Assembly: GCA_963826475.1 (NCBI GenBank)
Contig: CAWGXC010000003.1
Location: 558,001 to 622,000, forward strand
Direction of reading: 5' to 3'
DNA length: 64,000 bases
From: RHKX01 sp963826475
GTDB taxonomy: Bacteria > Actinomycetota > Thermoleophilia > Solirubrobacterales > 70-9
Below, one piece after another: positions 17,478 through 26,020 of this stretch (within the stretch, counting starts at the first letter, position 1; every line of letters begins with the position of its first letter). The position numbers and the translations under genes were made by a program. The notes below the pieces were generated by a model. It saw only the letters and a program-made list of their open reading frames with translations. It made no database searches and had not been told where the DNA came from.

Positions 17478-18283
17478 TGCCCGAAACGGCCCAGGCCGGC
17501 TTCATCCTCTGCGATAAGCCCGCCGGCATCACGTCCCACGACGTCGTCGCGCGCGTCCGCCGCGAGCTCGGCCTGCGCGTCGGCCATGCCGGCACACTCG
17601 ACCCCTTCGCCACGGGGCTGCTGGTCGTCCTGGTCGGCCGGGCCACGCGACTGCAGCGCTATGTGCTCGGCCGGTCGAAGACCTACGTGGCCACGGCCCG
17701 GCTCGGGTGGAGGTCGAGCACCGGTGACAGTGACGGCGAGCTGACCGAGACCGGCAACCGACCCGAACGCCTCGTCCTTCCAACCGGCCTCATCTCCCAG
17801 CGCGTGCCGATGACCTCGGCGGTCCGGGTCGACGGTGAGCGCCTGTTCAAGAAGGCTCAACGCGGTGAGCAGATAGAAACGCCGATCCGTGACGTGTTCG
17901 TGGAGCGCGCCGACCTGCTCGAGCGGACTGAATCCACCGCGACGTTCGAGATCGTCTGCTCGTCCGGCACATACGTCCGAACCCTGATCGAGGAGCTCGG
18001 CGACGCCTACTGCGAGTTCCTGCGGCGGACCGCGGTCGGCGACCTGAAGCTGAGCGACGCCTCCGAGCGCGTGCGCCCCGTGGAGGGGCTGGTCGACTTC
18101 CTGCCGGCGATCGAGCTCGATCCCGAGGCGGCGCAACTGGTCCGCAACGGCGTCAAGATCGAGCCGCCCCGGGACTCCCCGGCCCCATGGGATGAGCCGG
18201 TGCGGCTCATGTGCGAGGAGCGGCTCGTCGCGGTGGCGCGCCTCACCGACGGACTGCTGAAGACCGAGGTCGTGCTTCCGTGA
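17477..18283 (+). CDS. truB: tRNA pseudouridine(55) synthase
   Basis: Makes pseudouridine 55 in the T loop of tRNA. The 268-residue protein has GFILCDKPAGITSHDVV at the N-terminus and the catalytic Asp in VGHAGTLDPFATGLL near residue 43. The C-terminal PUA-type domain is reduced to about 60 residues, as in other Actinobacteria. The start is GTG at 17477, sharing its G with the nrnA stop codon (TAGTG), so reinitiation is likely. Confidence 0.95.
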   Translation: MPETAQAGFILCDKPAGITSHDVVARVRRELGLRVGHAGTLDPFATGLLVVLVGRATRLQRYVLGRSKTYVATARLGWRSSTGDSDGELTETGNRPERLVLPTGLISQRVPMTSAVRVDGERLFKKAQRGEQIETPIRDVFVERADLLERTESTATFEIVCSSGTYVRTLIEELGDAYCEFLRRTAVGDLKLSDASERVRPVEGLVDFLPAIELDPEAAQLVRNGVKIEPPRDSPAPWDEPVRLMCEERLVAVARLTDGLLKTEVVLP

Positions 18284-18323
18284 TTGAGTTAGGGGGAGCC
18301 CCGGCCTCGGCAGGTGCGAAGCC

Positions 18324-19211
18324 ATGAGCATCAAGGTCACATCACTCGAAGACGTCGAACGCAAGCCGCGAAACGTGGCCATCGGGACGTTCGACGGCGT
18401 TCACGTCGGCCATCGCGAGGTGATCGAGGGAGCCGACACCGTGCTCACGTTCGAACCCCACCCGCTGTCGGTTCTGCACCCGGAGGCGGCCCCGAAGCTG
18501 ATCATGCCGTTCGCGGTCAAGCGCGATGTGATCGAGGGGCTCGGGGTGGAGGAGATCGTGGTGGTCCCCTTCGACAAGGATTTCGCCTCACTCCCGCCTG
18601 AGGATTTTTGCTCCCGCGTCCTGATCGACGGCCTGGGCGCCGAACGCGTGGCCGTCGGCGAGAACTTCCGCTTCGGGGCCAGGGCGAAGGGAACGCCAGA
18701 GATGCTCGCCTCCCGGCGGGAGTTCTCGACCAGCGTCGTGCCGCTGATCGAGGTCGGTGCGGAGACGGTCTCATCGACGCGTATTCGCGCCGCGATCGCG
18801 GCCGGCGACATGCTGACCGCGACGCGATGCCTGGGCGCGCCGTTCATCTTCGAGAGCGAGGTGGTCGCCGGTGACAAGCGTGGCCGCACGCTCGGCTTCC
18901 CGACCGCCAACCTGGTCCCCGATGATCGTTACGTCCATCCGGGGCATGGCGTCTATGCCGCCTTCGCCAACGGGCGCCCAGCGGCCGTCAACGTCGGAGT
19001 CAGACCGACCTTCGAGACCGGCCGCGGCGTGCTGATCGAGACCTACATCATCGATCACACCGAGGATCTCTATGGGAGCCTGCTGAGGATCGCCTTCATC
19101 AAACGGTTGCGGGGCGAGAAGCGCTTTGCCGGCACCGAGGATCTGATTGCGCAGATGAAGCTCGACGTCGAGGACGCGCGCGAGCTCTGTGCTAGCTTCT
19201 CGCGTCCTTGA
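18324..19211 (+). CDS. ribF: Bifunctional riboflavin kinase / FAD synthetase
   Basis: Converts riboflavin to FMN and then FAD. The 295-residue protein has the nucleotidyltransferase motif GTFDGVHVGHREVI near residue 21, VGENFRFGARAKG, and STRIRAAIAAGD, then the kinase domain with GRTLGFPTANL near residue 190 and GVYAAFANG. The N-terminal domain is compact relative to E. coli RibF. Starts with ATG 41 bases after truB. The gap is too short for an FMN riboswitch. Adjacent to rpsO, a common actinobacterial neighbourhood. Confidence 0.95.
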   Translation: MSIKVTSLEDVERKPRNVAIGTFDGVHVGHREVIEGADTVLTFEPHPLSVLHPEAAPKLIMPFAVKRDVIEGLGVEEIVVVPFDKDFASLPPEDFCSRVLIDGLGAERVAVGENFRFGARAKGTPEMLASRREFSTSVVPLIEVGAETVSSTRIRAAIAAGDMLTATRCLGAPFIFESEVVAGDKRGRTLGFPTANLVPDDRYVHPGHGVYAAFANGRPAAVNVGVRPTFETGRGVLIETYIIDHTEDLYGSLLRIAFIKRLRGEKRFAGTEDLIAQMKLDVEDARELCASFSRP

Positions 19212-19235
19212 ACGGCGCGCGAACCCGCGCGTCCC

Positions 19236-19241
19236 TATGCT
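19236..19241 (+). promoter_or_regulatory. -10-like TATGCT before rpsO
   Basis: TATGCT lies 11 bases before the rpsO ATG. A GC-rich inverted repeat (about 19215-19232) sits just upstream; transcripts from farther upstream would carry it as a small hairpin. No clear -35 is seen. Confidence 0.4.
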
Positions 19242-19252
19242 GAGAAAGCCAG

Positions 19253-19522
19253 ATGTCGCTCACCAAAGACAAGAAGCAGGAGCTCGTCGAGAAGTACGGC
19301 CGCGACGGGACCGACACCGGATCCACCGAGGTCCAGGTCGCGCTGCTCACCGCTCGCATCAATGAGCTCACCGAGCACCTGCGCACGCACAGCAAGGATC
19401 ACCACTCCCGCCGCGGGCTGCTGATGCTCGTGGGCCAGCGTCGCCGCCTGCTGCGCTATCTCGAGCGCACCAGCCTCGATCGTTACCGCTCGCTCGTCGC
19501 AGAGCTCGGCCTGCGCCGCTAA
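19253..19522 (+). CDS. rpsO: 30S ribosomal protein S15
   Basis: Primary binding protein of 16S rRNA in the central domain of the 30S subunit. The 89-residue protein is full length and shows the S15 signature LTARINELTEHLRTHSKDHHSRRGLLMLVGQRRRLLRYL. ATG at 19253; the short upstream region has no strong ribosome binding site. In many bacteria rpsO is next to pnp; here two thiol-redox genes lie between them. Confidence 0.98.
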   Translation: MSLTKDKKQELVEKYGRDGTDTGSTEVQVALLTARINELTEHLRTHSKDHHSRRGLLMLVGQRRRLLRYLERTSLDRYRSLVAELGLRR

Positions 19523-19542
19523 GCGCCGCACGTCCTTTCACC

Positions 19543-20001
19543 GTGATCGAACCCGGCACCGCCGCCCCGGACTTCACGCTGCCCGATCACGACGGCAACG
19601 ACGTCGCCCTCGCCGACTTCGCCGGTCGCAAGCTCGTCCTCGCCTTCTACCCCCTCGACTTCAGCGCGGTCTGCACGGATCAGCTCTCGATCTACCAGGA
19701 GGTCCTGCCCGACATCGAGGCGCAGGGAGCAACCCTCGTCGGCGTCAGCGTCGATTCGCACGTCTGCCACGCGGCCTTTCGGGAGAAGATCGGCATCACG
19801 ATGCCGCTGCTGTCCGATTTCCACCCCAAGGGCGCCGTCTGCGACGCCTACGGAGCCCTGATCGCCGATCGCGGCCACGCCAACCGCTCGCTGGTCCTCG
19901 TCGGCGCGGACGGAGTCGTCCTCTGGTCCTATGCGGCTCCCACGCCGCTGGAGATCCCCGGCGCGAACCTCATCTTCGACGCGCTCGCCACGGCCGCTTA
20001 G
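19543..20001 (+). CDS. Peroxiredoxin of the AhpC/TSA superfamily (AhpE/BCP-like)
   Basis: Reduces peroxides through a reactive cysteine. The 152-residue protein starts at GTG 19543 with GTAAPDFTLPDHDGNDVALADF and has the peroxidatic Cys in YPLDFSAVCTDQL near residue 46, with the preceding Tyr/Pro and Asp typical of the family. Other cysteines (in VCHAAF and AVCDAY) could serve as resolving residues, so whether it is a 1-Cys or 2-Cys enzyme is uncertain. It is followed ten bases later by a DsbA-like thioredoxin-fold gene, a plausible redox partner. Confidence 0.9.
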   Translation: MIEPGTAAPDFTLPDHDGNDVALADFAGRKLVLAFYPLDFSAVCTDQLSIYQEVLPDIEAQGATLVGVSVDSHVCHAAFREKIGITMPLLSDFHPKGAVCDAYGALIADRGHANRSLVLVGADGVVLWSYAAPTPLEIPGANLIFDALATAA

Positions 20002-20010
20002 GCCGCTGCC

Positions 20011-20520
20011 ATGATCGAATCGCTGGGGAGCGCGCCGCCACCGCCCCCGGAGGAGATCGATCACGTCCGCGGTGCGGGCCGTGAGGTGATCGTCTATCTC
20101 GACCTCGCATGTCCGCGGTGCGCCGGCACGTGGGCATCGATCGCCGACCTGCCGCTGAAGCTGTGCGTACGCCATTTCCCGGTGACGAGCAAGCGCCCCC
20201 GCTCACCGGCGCTGCATGCGGCCGCCGAGGCCGCCGCGTGCCAGTCCGAGGGGGCCTTCTGGGGATTCTGGGACTCGTTGCTCGCCGATCGCTCGCGCAC
20301 CGATGACCCCCATCTGTGGGAGCGAGCCGGGGAATTCGGCCTCGACCTGGGGCGATTCGAGGCCGATCGACGCTCGGATGCCGTCGGCGCCAGGATCAGG
20401 CGCGATTTCGTCAGCGGGGTCCGCGCCGGGGTCACCGGCACCCCCGCCGGCTATGTGGACGGGGAGGCGCTGGGCGCCGATCTCGCGGCTGCTCTGGTGT
20501 CCCTGGCGGCCGACGGATGA
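20011..20520 (+). CDS. DsbA-like thioredoxin-fold protein with CPRC motif
   Basis: A 169-residue thioredoxin-fold protein: strand VIVYLDLACPRCAGTW with a CPRC redox motif near residues 34-37, a helical insertion (AAEAAACQSEGAFWGFWDSLL) typical of DsbA-family proteins, and the cis-proline loop GVTGTPAGYVDG near residue 150. There is no signal peptide or membrane segment, so it is probably cytoplasmic. Pairing with the upstream peroxiredoxin suggests a thiol-disulfide reductase role, but its substrate is unknown. Confidence 0.82.
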   Translation: MIESLGSAPPPPPEEIDHVRGAGREVIVYLDLACPRCAGTWASIADLPLKLCVRHFPVTSKRPRSPALHAAAEAAACQSEGAFWGFWDSLLADRSRTDDPHLWERAGEFGLDLGRFEADRRSDAVGARIRRDFVSGVRAGVTGTPAGYVDGEALGADLAAALVSLAADG

Positions 20521-20562
20521 GCGCGATGTGGGCCGGGCGCACGGGTGGTCGCGTCTCGCACG

Positions 20563-20641
20563 TGTAATCTCCGACGTGAATCAATCAACCCGAACAAATC
20601 GGGCCGTCACCTCGCGGGTCCTGAACTTCAGCTCACCCGCG
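20563..20641 (+). promoter_or_regulatory. pnp promoter and leader with two tandem hairpins
   Basis: A weak -10 (TGTAAT, 20563-20568) would start a leader of roughly 105 bases. The leader holds two stems: 20589-20603 (five pairs, five-base loop) and 20613-20641 (a perfect seven-pair outer stem with a small inner stem). pnp mRNAs of other bacteria are autoregulated through cleavage of a leader hairpin, so these are candidates for the same role. Confidence 0.5.
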
Positions 20642-20682
20642 CCACTCAAAGACGAGACGGCCCCGGAAGGAAAAACGAATAG

Positions 20683-22947
20683 ATGACTATGTTTGACGTT
20701 AAGAGCGTCTCAGTGGAGGTCGGCGGCGAGGAAATCTCGTTCGAGACCGGCAAGATGGCTCGCCAGGCGAGCGGCGCGGTCGTCGTGCGCAGCGGAGAGA
20801 CCATGGTTCTCTGCACCGCGACGATGGGCAACCTCCGCGATGTTGACTTCCTCCCCCTGACGGTCGATGTCGAGGAACGGCACTACGCCGTCGGCAAGAT
20901 CCCGGGCTCCTACTTCCGCCGCGAGGCGCGTGCCGGCGAGAAGGCCACGCTCACGGCCCGCATGATCGACCGCCCGATCCGGCCGCTCTTCCCCAAGGGC
21001 TGGCATCACGAGACGCAACTCGTCTCGACGCCGCTCTCGGTCGACCACGTGCATCCCTACGACATCCTCGCGATGAACGGCGCATCCGCGGCACTGGCGA
21101 TCTCGCCGGTTCCGGTGGCCGAGTACGTCGGCGCCGTCCGCGTCGGCAAGCTCGATGGTGACTTCGTCGTCAACCCGCCCGAGGACCAGCACGAGAACCT
21201 CGAGATGGACCTGATCGTCTCCGGTTCCAAGGACGCGATCCTGATGGTCGAATGTGGCGCCAACAACGTCACCGAGGCCGAGGTGCTCGACGCACTCGAC
21301 ATCGCCCACGCCGAGATCAAGAAGCTCGTCGGCGCGATGGACGAGCTGGCGCAGATCGCCGGCAAGGAGAAGGTCGTAGTCGAGGCCCCGTCGATCGACG
21401 AGGCTCTGCTGGCGCAGATCCGCGACACGCATCAGACGGCCATCGACGAGTCGACCAGCGTCCCGGAGAAGCTCGCTCGCCAGGAGGCGATCGAGGCGAT
21501 CAAGGACGCCGTCCTCGCGCAATACGCACCGGAGACCGGTGACGACGACGCGGATTCTGCTCGTCGCAGCGAGGTCTCGACCGCGTTCAACGCGATCGAG
21601 AAGTCGACGATCCGCAAGCGCATCGCCGTGGACAAGAAGCGTCCCGACGGTCGCGCCCAGGACGAGATCCGTCCGATCGAGACCGAGGTCGACATCTCCC
21701 CGCGCGTGCACGGCTCAGCGCTGTTCACCCGCGGTGAGACGCAGATCCTCTCCAACGTCGCGCTCGGAACGACCCGGATGGACATGCGGCTCGACAACAT
21801 GGGCCTGCAGGAGACCAAGACGTTCTTCCACCACTACAACTTCCCGCCCTACTCGGTCGGCGAAGCTGGGTTCATGCGTGGTCCGAAGCGTCGCGACATC
21901 GGTCACGGAGCGCTCGCCGAGCGGGCACTCCTGCCGACGATCCCGAGCGTCGAGGACTTCCCGTACGTGACCCGAGTCGTCTCCGAGACGCTGGAGTCCA
22001 ACGGCTCCTCATCGATGGGCTCGGTCTGCGCCTCCTCGATGGCCCTGCAGGCAGCGGGCGTCCCGGTCACAGCACCGGTCGCCGGCGTCGCCATGGGTCT
22101 GATCAAGGAGGACGAGCACGTCATCGTCCTGACCGACATCGCCGGCGTCGAGGATCACCTCGGCGACATGGACTTCAAGGTCGCCGGCACGAAGGACGGC
22201 ATCAACGCCCTGCAGATGGACATCAAGATCACGGGCGTCACGTTCGACATCCTGCGTGAGGCACTGGAGCAGGCTCGTCAGGGCCGTCTCTTCATCCTCG
22301 GCAAGATGGCCGAGGCGATCGATGGCCCTCGCGACGAGCTCAGCTCGACGGCACCGCGCATCGAGTCGATCAAGATCGACCCGGAGAAGATCGGTGCGGT
22401 CATCGGCAAGGGCGGCGAGACGATCCGCGGCCTCTCCGAGGAGTTCGAGGCTCAGATCGACGTCAACGACGACGGCACGATTCGCGTCTACGCCGCCAAC
22501 GGCGAGCTCGTCAAGGCCTGCATCGCGCAGATCGAGGCGATGACCCGCGAGGCGGAGGTCGGCGACACGTTCCACGGCAAGGTGGTCAAGACCACCACGT
22601 TCGGTGCGTTCGTCGAGCTGGTCAAGGGCACCGATGGCCTCCTGCACATCTCGGCGGTCAAGCCGGGCGAGCGGGTCGACACGGTCGAGGACGTCCTCAG
22701 CCAGGGGGACATGATCGACGTGACCGTGGTCGAGGTCGACCGCGAGCGTGGCCGCATCGGCCTCCGTCTCTCCGAGGACCCCCAGGTCGCCGGCAAGACG
22801 AAGGAAGAGCTGGCCGCGGTCGGCAGCGGTGATCGCGGCCCCAGGGGCGGCGGCGACCGTCCCCGTGGCGGCGGCGACCGTGGTGGACGCGGAGGACGCG
22901 ACCGGGGTGGCCGCGAAGGCGGCCGCGAGCGCCGTCCCCGCAGCTAA
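20683..22947 (+). CDS. pnp: Polyribonucleotide nucleotidyltransferase (PNPase)
   Basis: 3'-to-5' phosphorolytic exoribonuclease and RNA tailing enzyme. At 754 residues it has two RNase PH-like domains (KIPGSYFRREARAGEKATLTARMIDRPIRPLFP in the first; RGETQILSNVALGT in the second), an all-helical linker, a KH domain (IGAVIGKGGETIRGLSEE near residue 570) and an S1 domain (KVVKTTTFGAFVELVKGTDGLLHIS near residue 635). The C-terminus is an Arg/Gly-rich tail of about 45 residues, probably RNA-binding and disordered. GGAAGG at 20665-20670 lies 12 bases before ATG 20683; an in-frame ATG at 20689 is also possible. Confidence 0.97.
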   Translation: MTMFDVKSVSVEVGGEEISFETGKMARQASGAVVVRSGETMVLCTATMGNLRDVDFLPLTVDVEERHYAVGKIPGSYFRREARAGEKATLTARMIDRPIRPLFPKGWHHETQLVSTPLSVDHVHPYDILAMNGASAALAISPVPVAEYVGAVRVGKLDGDFVVNPPEDQHENLEMDLIVSGSKDAILMVECGANNVTEAEVLDALDIAHAEIKKLVGAMDELAQIAGKEKVVVEAPSIDEALLAQIRDTHQTAIDESTSVPEKLARQEAIEAIKDAVLAQYAPETGDDDADSARRSEVSTAFNAIEKSTIRKRIAVDKKRPDGRAQDEIRPIETEVDISPRVHGSALFTRGETQILSNVALGTTRMDMRLDNMGLQETKTFFHHYNFPPYSVGEAGFMRGPKRRDIGHGALAERALLPTIPSVEDFPYVTRVVSETLESNGSSSMGSVCASSMALQAAGVPVTAPVAGVAMGLIKEDEHVIVLTDIAGVEDHLGDMDFKVAGTKDGINALQMDIKITGVTFDILREALEQARQGRLFILGKMAEAIDGPRDELSSTAPRIESIKIDPEKIGAVIGKGGETIRGLSEEFEAQIDVNDDGTIRVYAANGELVKACIAQIEAMTREAEVGDTFHGKVVKTTTFGAFVELVKGTDGLLHISAVKPGERVDTVEDVLSQGDMIDVTVVEVDRERGRIGLRLSEDPQVAGKTKEELAAVGSGDRGPRGGGDRPRGGGDRGGRGGRDRGGREGGRERRPRS

Positions 22948-22956
22948 GACGCAGTC

Positions 22957-24237
22957 ATGACCCTGCCCGAAGGCGTAGAGCTGACCGAACTCGACAGCGG
23001 CCTCAAGGTCGTCACCGAGGTCGTCCCCGCGGTCCGCTCGGTCGCCCTCGGGCTCTGGGTCAAGACGGGATCACGAGACGAGACGCCGGCTCAGGCCGGC
23101 GTCTCGCACTTTCTCGAGCACCTTCTGTTCAAGGGCACGGAGCGCTTTTCGGCGATCGAGATCTCGGAGTACTTCGACGGTCTCGGCGCGGCGACGAACG
23201 CGGCGACGAGCAAGGAGACGACCCACCTCTACTCGCGCTTTCTCGACGAGCACACGGAGGCGGCGCTCGACCTCCTCGCCGAGATGTTCCTGAAGCCGAC
23301 CTTCCCCGACATCGACTCCGAGCGCCAGGTGGTGATCGAGGAGATCGCGATGTACGAGGACGAGCCCTCCGACCGCGTTCACGACGTGCTCGCCGATGCG
23401 ATCTTCGGCGACCACCCACTCGGGCGGCGGGTGCTCGGCACCGCCGAGGTGATCGGCTCCATTCCGATCCCCGACATCTCCGCCTACCATCAGGAGCGCT
23501 ATCGCGGCTCCAACCTCGTCGTCTCGGCTTCGGGCAACCTCGAGCACGAGCGGATCGTCGAGCTCGTGGGCGAGCACTTCCAGCCCGGCGGCGGTCAGGT
23601 GCAGGATCTCGACGCCACGCCCCCCCGAGACGAGGCGAAGCTCTGCTTCTACCCGAAGGAGACCGAGCAGTACCACATCTGCTTCGGAGCTCCGGGCATC
23701 GCGCGCAACGATGATCGGCGCTTCGCGCTCAGCGTCATGGACACCATCTTCGGCGGCTCCAGCTCGTCGAGGCTGTTCCGCGAGGTGCGTGAAAAGCGTG
23801 GCCTCGCCTACGCGGTCGGCTCCTACTCCGAGCAGTTCATCGACCGCGGCACGGTCGCGATGTACGTGGGCACGCGCGAGGACAACGTCGCCGAAGCCTG
23901 CGACATCATCGGCCGCGAGCTCGCCTCGCTGCGGACCGAGGGCGTCAGCGACGAGGAGCTCCACCGAGCGAAGCAGTCCGTCAAAGGCCGCATGGTCCTC
24001 GCGCTCGAGTCGACCTCCTCGAGGATGTCCCGCAACGCCCGCTCCGCCCTCTTCGAGACCCCGCTGCTCAGCATCGACGAGCTGATCGCCAGAACCGACG
24101 CCGTCACCCGCGACGACGTCATCGAGCTCGCCAACGAGCTCTACGCGCCCGAGCGCATGTCGGCCGCCTGCGTCGGCACCGAGGAGTCGCGCTTCCGCGA
24201 CGCCGTCGCGCCGGTCAGCGAAGCCCTCGTCGCGTAG
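22957..24237 (+). CDS. M16-family zinc peptidase (processing-peptidase-like)
   Basis: Zinc protease of the M16 (pitrilysin/mitochondrial processing peptidase) family, 426 residues. The inverted zinc motif HxxEH is in SHFLEHLLFKGT near residues 49-53, with the downstream glutamate in the VVIEEIAMYEDEPSDRVHD segment, and the C-terminal domain contains FGGSSSSRLFREVREKRGLAYAVGSYSEQF, the substrate-binding R/Y region. No signal peptide. It starts nine bases after the pnp stop, the usual place for this gene in Gram-positive bacteria. Substrate not known. Confidence 0.94.
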   Translation: MTLPEGVELTELDSGLKVVTEVVPAVRSVALGLWVKTGSRDETPAQAGVSHFLEHLLFKGTERFSAIEISEYFDGLGAATNAATSKETTHLYSRFLDEHTEAALDLLAEMFLKPTFPDIDSERQVVIEEIAMYEDEPSDRVHDVLADAIFGDHPLGRRVLGTAEVIGSIPIPDISAYHQERYRGSNLVVSASGNLEHERIVELVGEHFQPGGGQVQDLDATPPRDEAKLCFYPKETEQYHICFGAPGIARNDDRRFALSVMDTIFGGSSSSRLFREVREKRGLAYAVGSYSEQFIDRGTVAMYVGTREDNVAEACDIIGRELASLRTEGVSDEELHRAKQSVKGRMVLALESTSSRMSRNARSALFETPLLSIDELIARTDAVTRDDVIELANELYAPERMSAACVGTEESRFRDAVAPVSEALVA

Positions 24238-24246
24238 TTCCCCTCC

Positions 24247-24266
24247 AGGCACGGCATGGGGTGCCT
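24247..24266. repeat. Short inverted repeat after the M16 peptidase gene
   Basis: AGGCAC (24247-24252) and GTGCCT (24261-24266) are complementary around an eight-base loop just after the peptidase stop codon. There is no T run; a weak terminator at best. Confidence 0.3.
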
Positions 24267-24319
24267 CACCGTCACACGGGTGGCGCCACGCGTAGCGCTT
24301 TCGCTGCCAAGCTCGGCCA

Positions 24320-25220
24320 ATGGCTGGTGGATGGTCCGAAAGCGAAGTATTTGTTCGCAAGCGAGCCATCGACCACTCCATCGGGCGATTCGCCGCTGGG
24401 CAGAGGCAAGTCGTTCGGCTCGACCAACTCGTCGCCGCCGGGCTCGGACCGCGAGCGGTGCAAGTTGAGAGCGGAAGCAGGGCAGCTGCATCGACTTCAC
24501 CGCGGCGTCTACTGCAACTCACGGCCCGCCGTACACCCTTCATCAGCAGTACCTCGCTGCCGTCTACGCGTGCGGTGGGCGATCGCACTGCTCGCCGGCT
24601 TCTGCGCTGCCGCGATCCTGTCCCTGGTCGACAGCTTTCCACGTGAGCCTGAAGTGACCAACAGCAGCGGGGCCGGCCGTGGGCGTCCCGGCATCAACGT
24701 CCACCGATCCACCATCCACCCACGCTGACGCCACCATCCGTCAGGGCATCCCCTGCACGTCGGTGGCTCGCACGATCATCGACTGCGCTCACCGCGCCGC
24801 GTCTCGAAGGAACCGAGGAAATGGTCATGGCGGCGGACTCCGCCGAGCGATCCTCAGACCGCGCTCGCCTCGAAGTGCTCGCAGACGAGCGCCGCGGGCG
24901 ACCTGGCGTCGCCCACGTTCTGGCGCTGATCACCGACGATCCCGTGGAGCTCCGGAGCCGCAACGAAAGGCGGATGTTCTCCATCTGCAGGTGAGCGTGG
25001 GATCCCCTTGCCGCTCTGCAACCACCGGATCGACGGTCGCCGGGCGCACATTCATTGCGACGACTTCTGCTGGCCTGCCCTGCGACTGATCGTCGAGGCC
25101 GATTCGTGGCGCTGGCATGGCGGGCGTCTGGCGTCGGAGGCCGACGCCGATCGCGGCCAGCTACTGGCCGTTGGCGGGTGGCGAGTCGATGCACTTCACC
25201 CGAGACCAGATCCGGCATAA
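24320..25220 (+). pseudogene. Decayed DUF559 / AbiEi-antitoxin-like gene with several frameshifts
   Basis: The 1.05-kb space between the M16 peptidase and dapB holds no intact gene, but pieces in all three forward frames line up in order with the common actinobacterial protein that joins an AbiEi-type N-terminal helix-turn-helix to a DUF559 Vsr-like nuclease fold. Readable in order are: RFAAGQRQVVRLDQLVAAGL (about 24380-24440), LHRLHRGVY (about 24490), HQQYLAAVYACGG (about 24550), GRPGINVHRSTIHP (about 24680-24720), GIPCTSVARTIIDCA (about 24745-24790), RARLEVLADERRGRPGV (about 24860-24910) and HRIDGR then LIVEADSWRWHGGR (25020-25130). Each change of frame needs an indel, so at least five are present. 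Identity is by remembered family pattern. Confidence 0.72.
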
Positions 25221-25275
25221 ATGGACCCGGAGACGGGTGACCGACTCGCCCGGCCGTGTGACCACCCGGCGCGGC

Positions 25276-25283
25276 CATAATCT
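25276..25283 (+). promoter_or_regulatory. -10-like CATAAT/TAATCT before dapB
   Basis: Overlapping CATAAT (25276-25281) and TAATCT (25278-25283) end eight and six bases before the dapB ATG at 25290. No ribosome binding site; leaderless transcript likely. Confidence 0.55.
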
Positions 25284-25289
25284 GAGCCG

Positions 25290-25979
25290 ATGACCAACGC
25301 GATCAAGGTCGCCGTCGCGGGCGCAGCGGGCCGCATGGGCGCGACCGTCTGCGAGGCCGTCGAGGCGGCCGACGGCCTCGAGCTGAGCGGGCGAGCCGAT
25401 CCGTCGCTCGACACCGAGCTCAGCGAGGTGCTGGCTGCGGCCGACGTAGTCGTCGACTTCACGATTCCCGACACCGCCCTGGCGAACGCCGTCGCGTGCC
25501 TCGACGCCGGAGTCAACGTCGTCGTCGGCACCACCGGCTTCGACCTCGGCGCGCTTCGCGAGGCCGCCGAGCGCAACTGGAGCGGGGGAGAGGGTCCACG
25601 CGCCTTCGTCGCGCCGAACTTCGCGATCGGCGCCGTGCTGATGATGGAGATCGGCCAGCGGGTCGCCGAGCACATGCCGGAGGTCGAGATCGTCGAGCTC
25701 CACCACGATCGCAAGCTGGACAAGCCATCCGGCACCGCGGCGCGCACGGCGGAGCTGCTCACAGCGGCCGGCGCCACCGTCCATGAGCCGATCCACTCCA
25801 TTCGCCTGCCCGGGCTCGTCGCCCATCAGGAGCTGGTCTTCGGCGGTGTCGGGCAGACGTTGACGATCCGCCACGACTCGATCGACCGCAGCTCGTTCAT
25901 GCCCGGCGTGGTCCTCGCCTGCCGCCGGGTCGGCGATCTGACCGATCCGTTGACGGTCGGCCTCGAAGCCCTGCTGTAG
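25290..25979 (+). CDS. dapB: 4-hydroxy-tetrahydrodipicolinate reductase
   Basis: NAD(P)H-dependent step of diaminopimelate and lysine synthesis. The 229-residue protein has the N-terminal Rossmann motif VAVAGAAGRMGATV, VVDFTIPDTAL, the dinucleotide loop VGTTGF, APNFAIGAVLMM, and the catalytic HHDRKLDKPSGTA near residue 143, containing the His pair and Lys. It is shorter than E. coli DapB but typical for Actinobacteria. dapA is two genes downstream, with an amidase between them. Confidence 0.95.
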   Translation: MTNAIKVAVAGAAGRMGATVCEAVEAADGLELSGRADPSLDTELSEVLAAADVVVDFTIPDTALANAVACLDAGVNVVVGTTGFDLGALREAAERNWSGGEGPRAFVAPNFAIGAVLMMEIGQRVAEHMPEVEIVELHHDRKLDKPSGTAARTAELLTAAGATVHEPIHSIRLPGLVAHQELVFGGVGQTLTIRHDSIDRSSFMPGVVLACRRVGDLTDPLTVGLEALL

Positions 25980-26020
25980 CGCCTCTATAGGCTGCCCGGG
26001 CACCCGACGAGGAGGATGAG

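Noticed and set aside
18284..18323. FMN riboswitch before ribF
   Set aside because: The gap is 40 bases, too short for the aptamer, and none of its conserved elements are seen.
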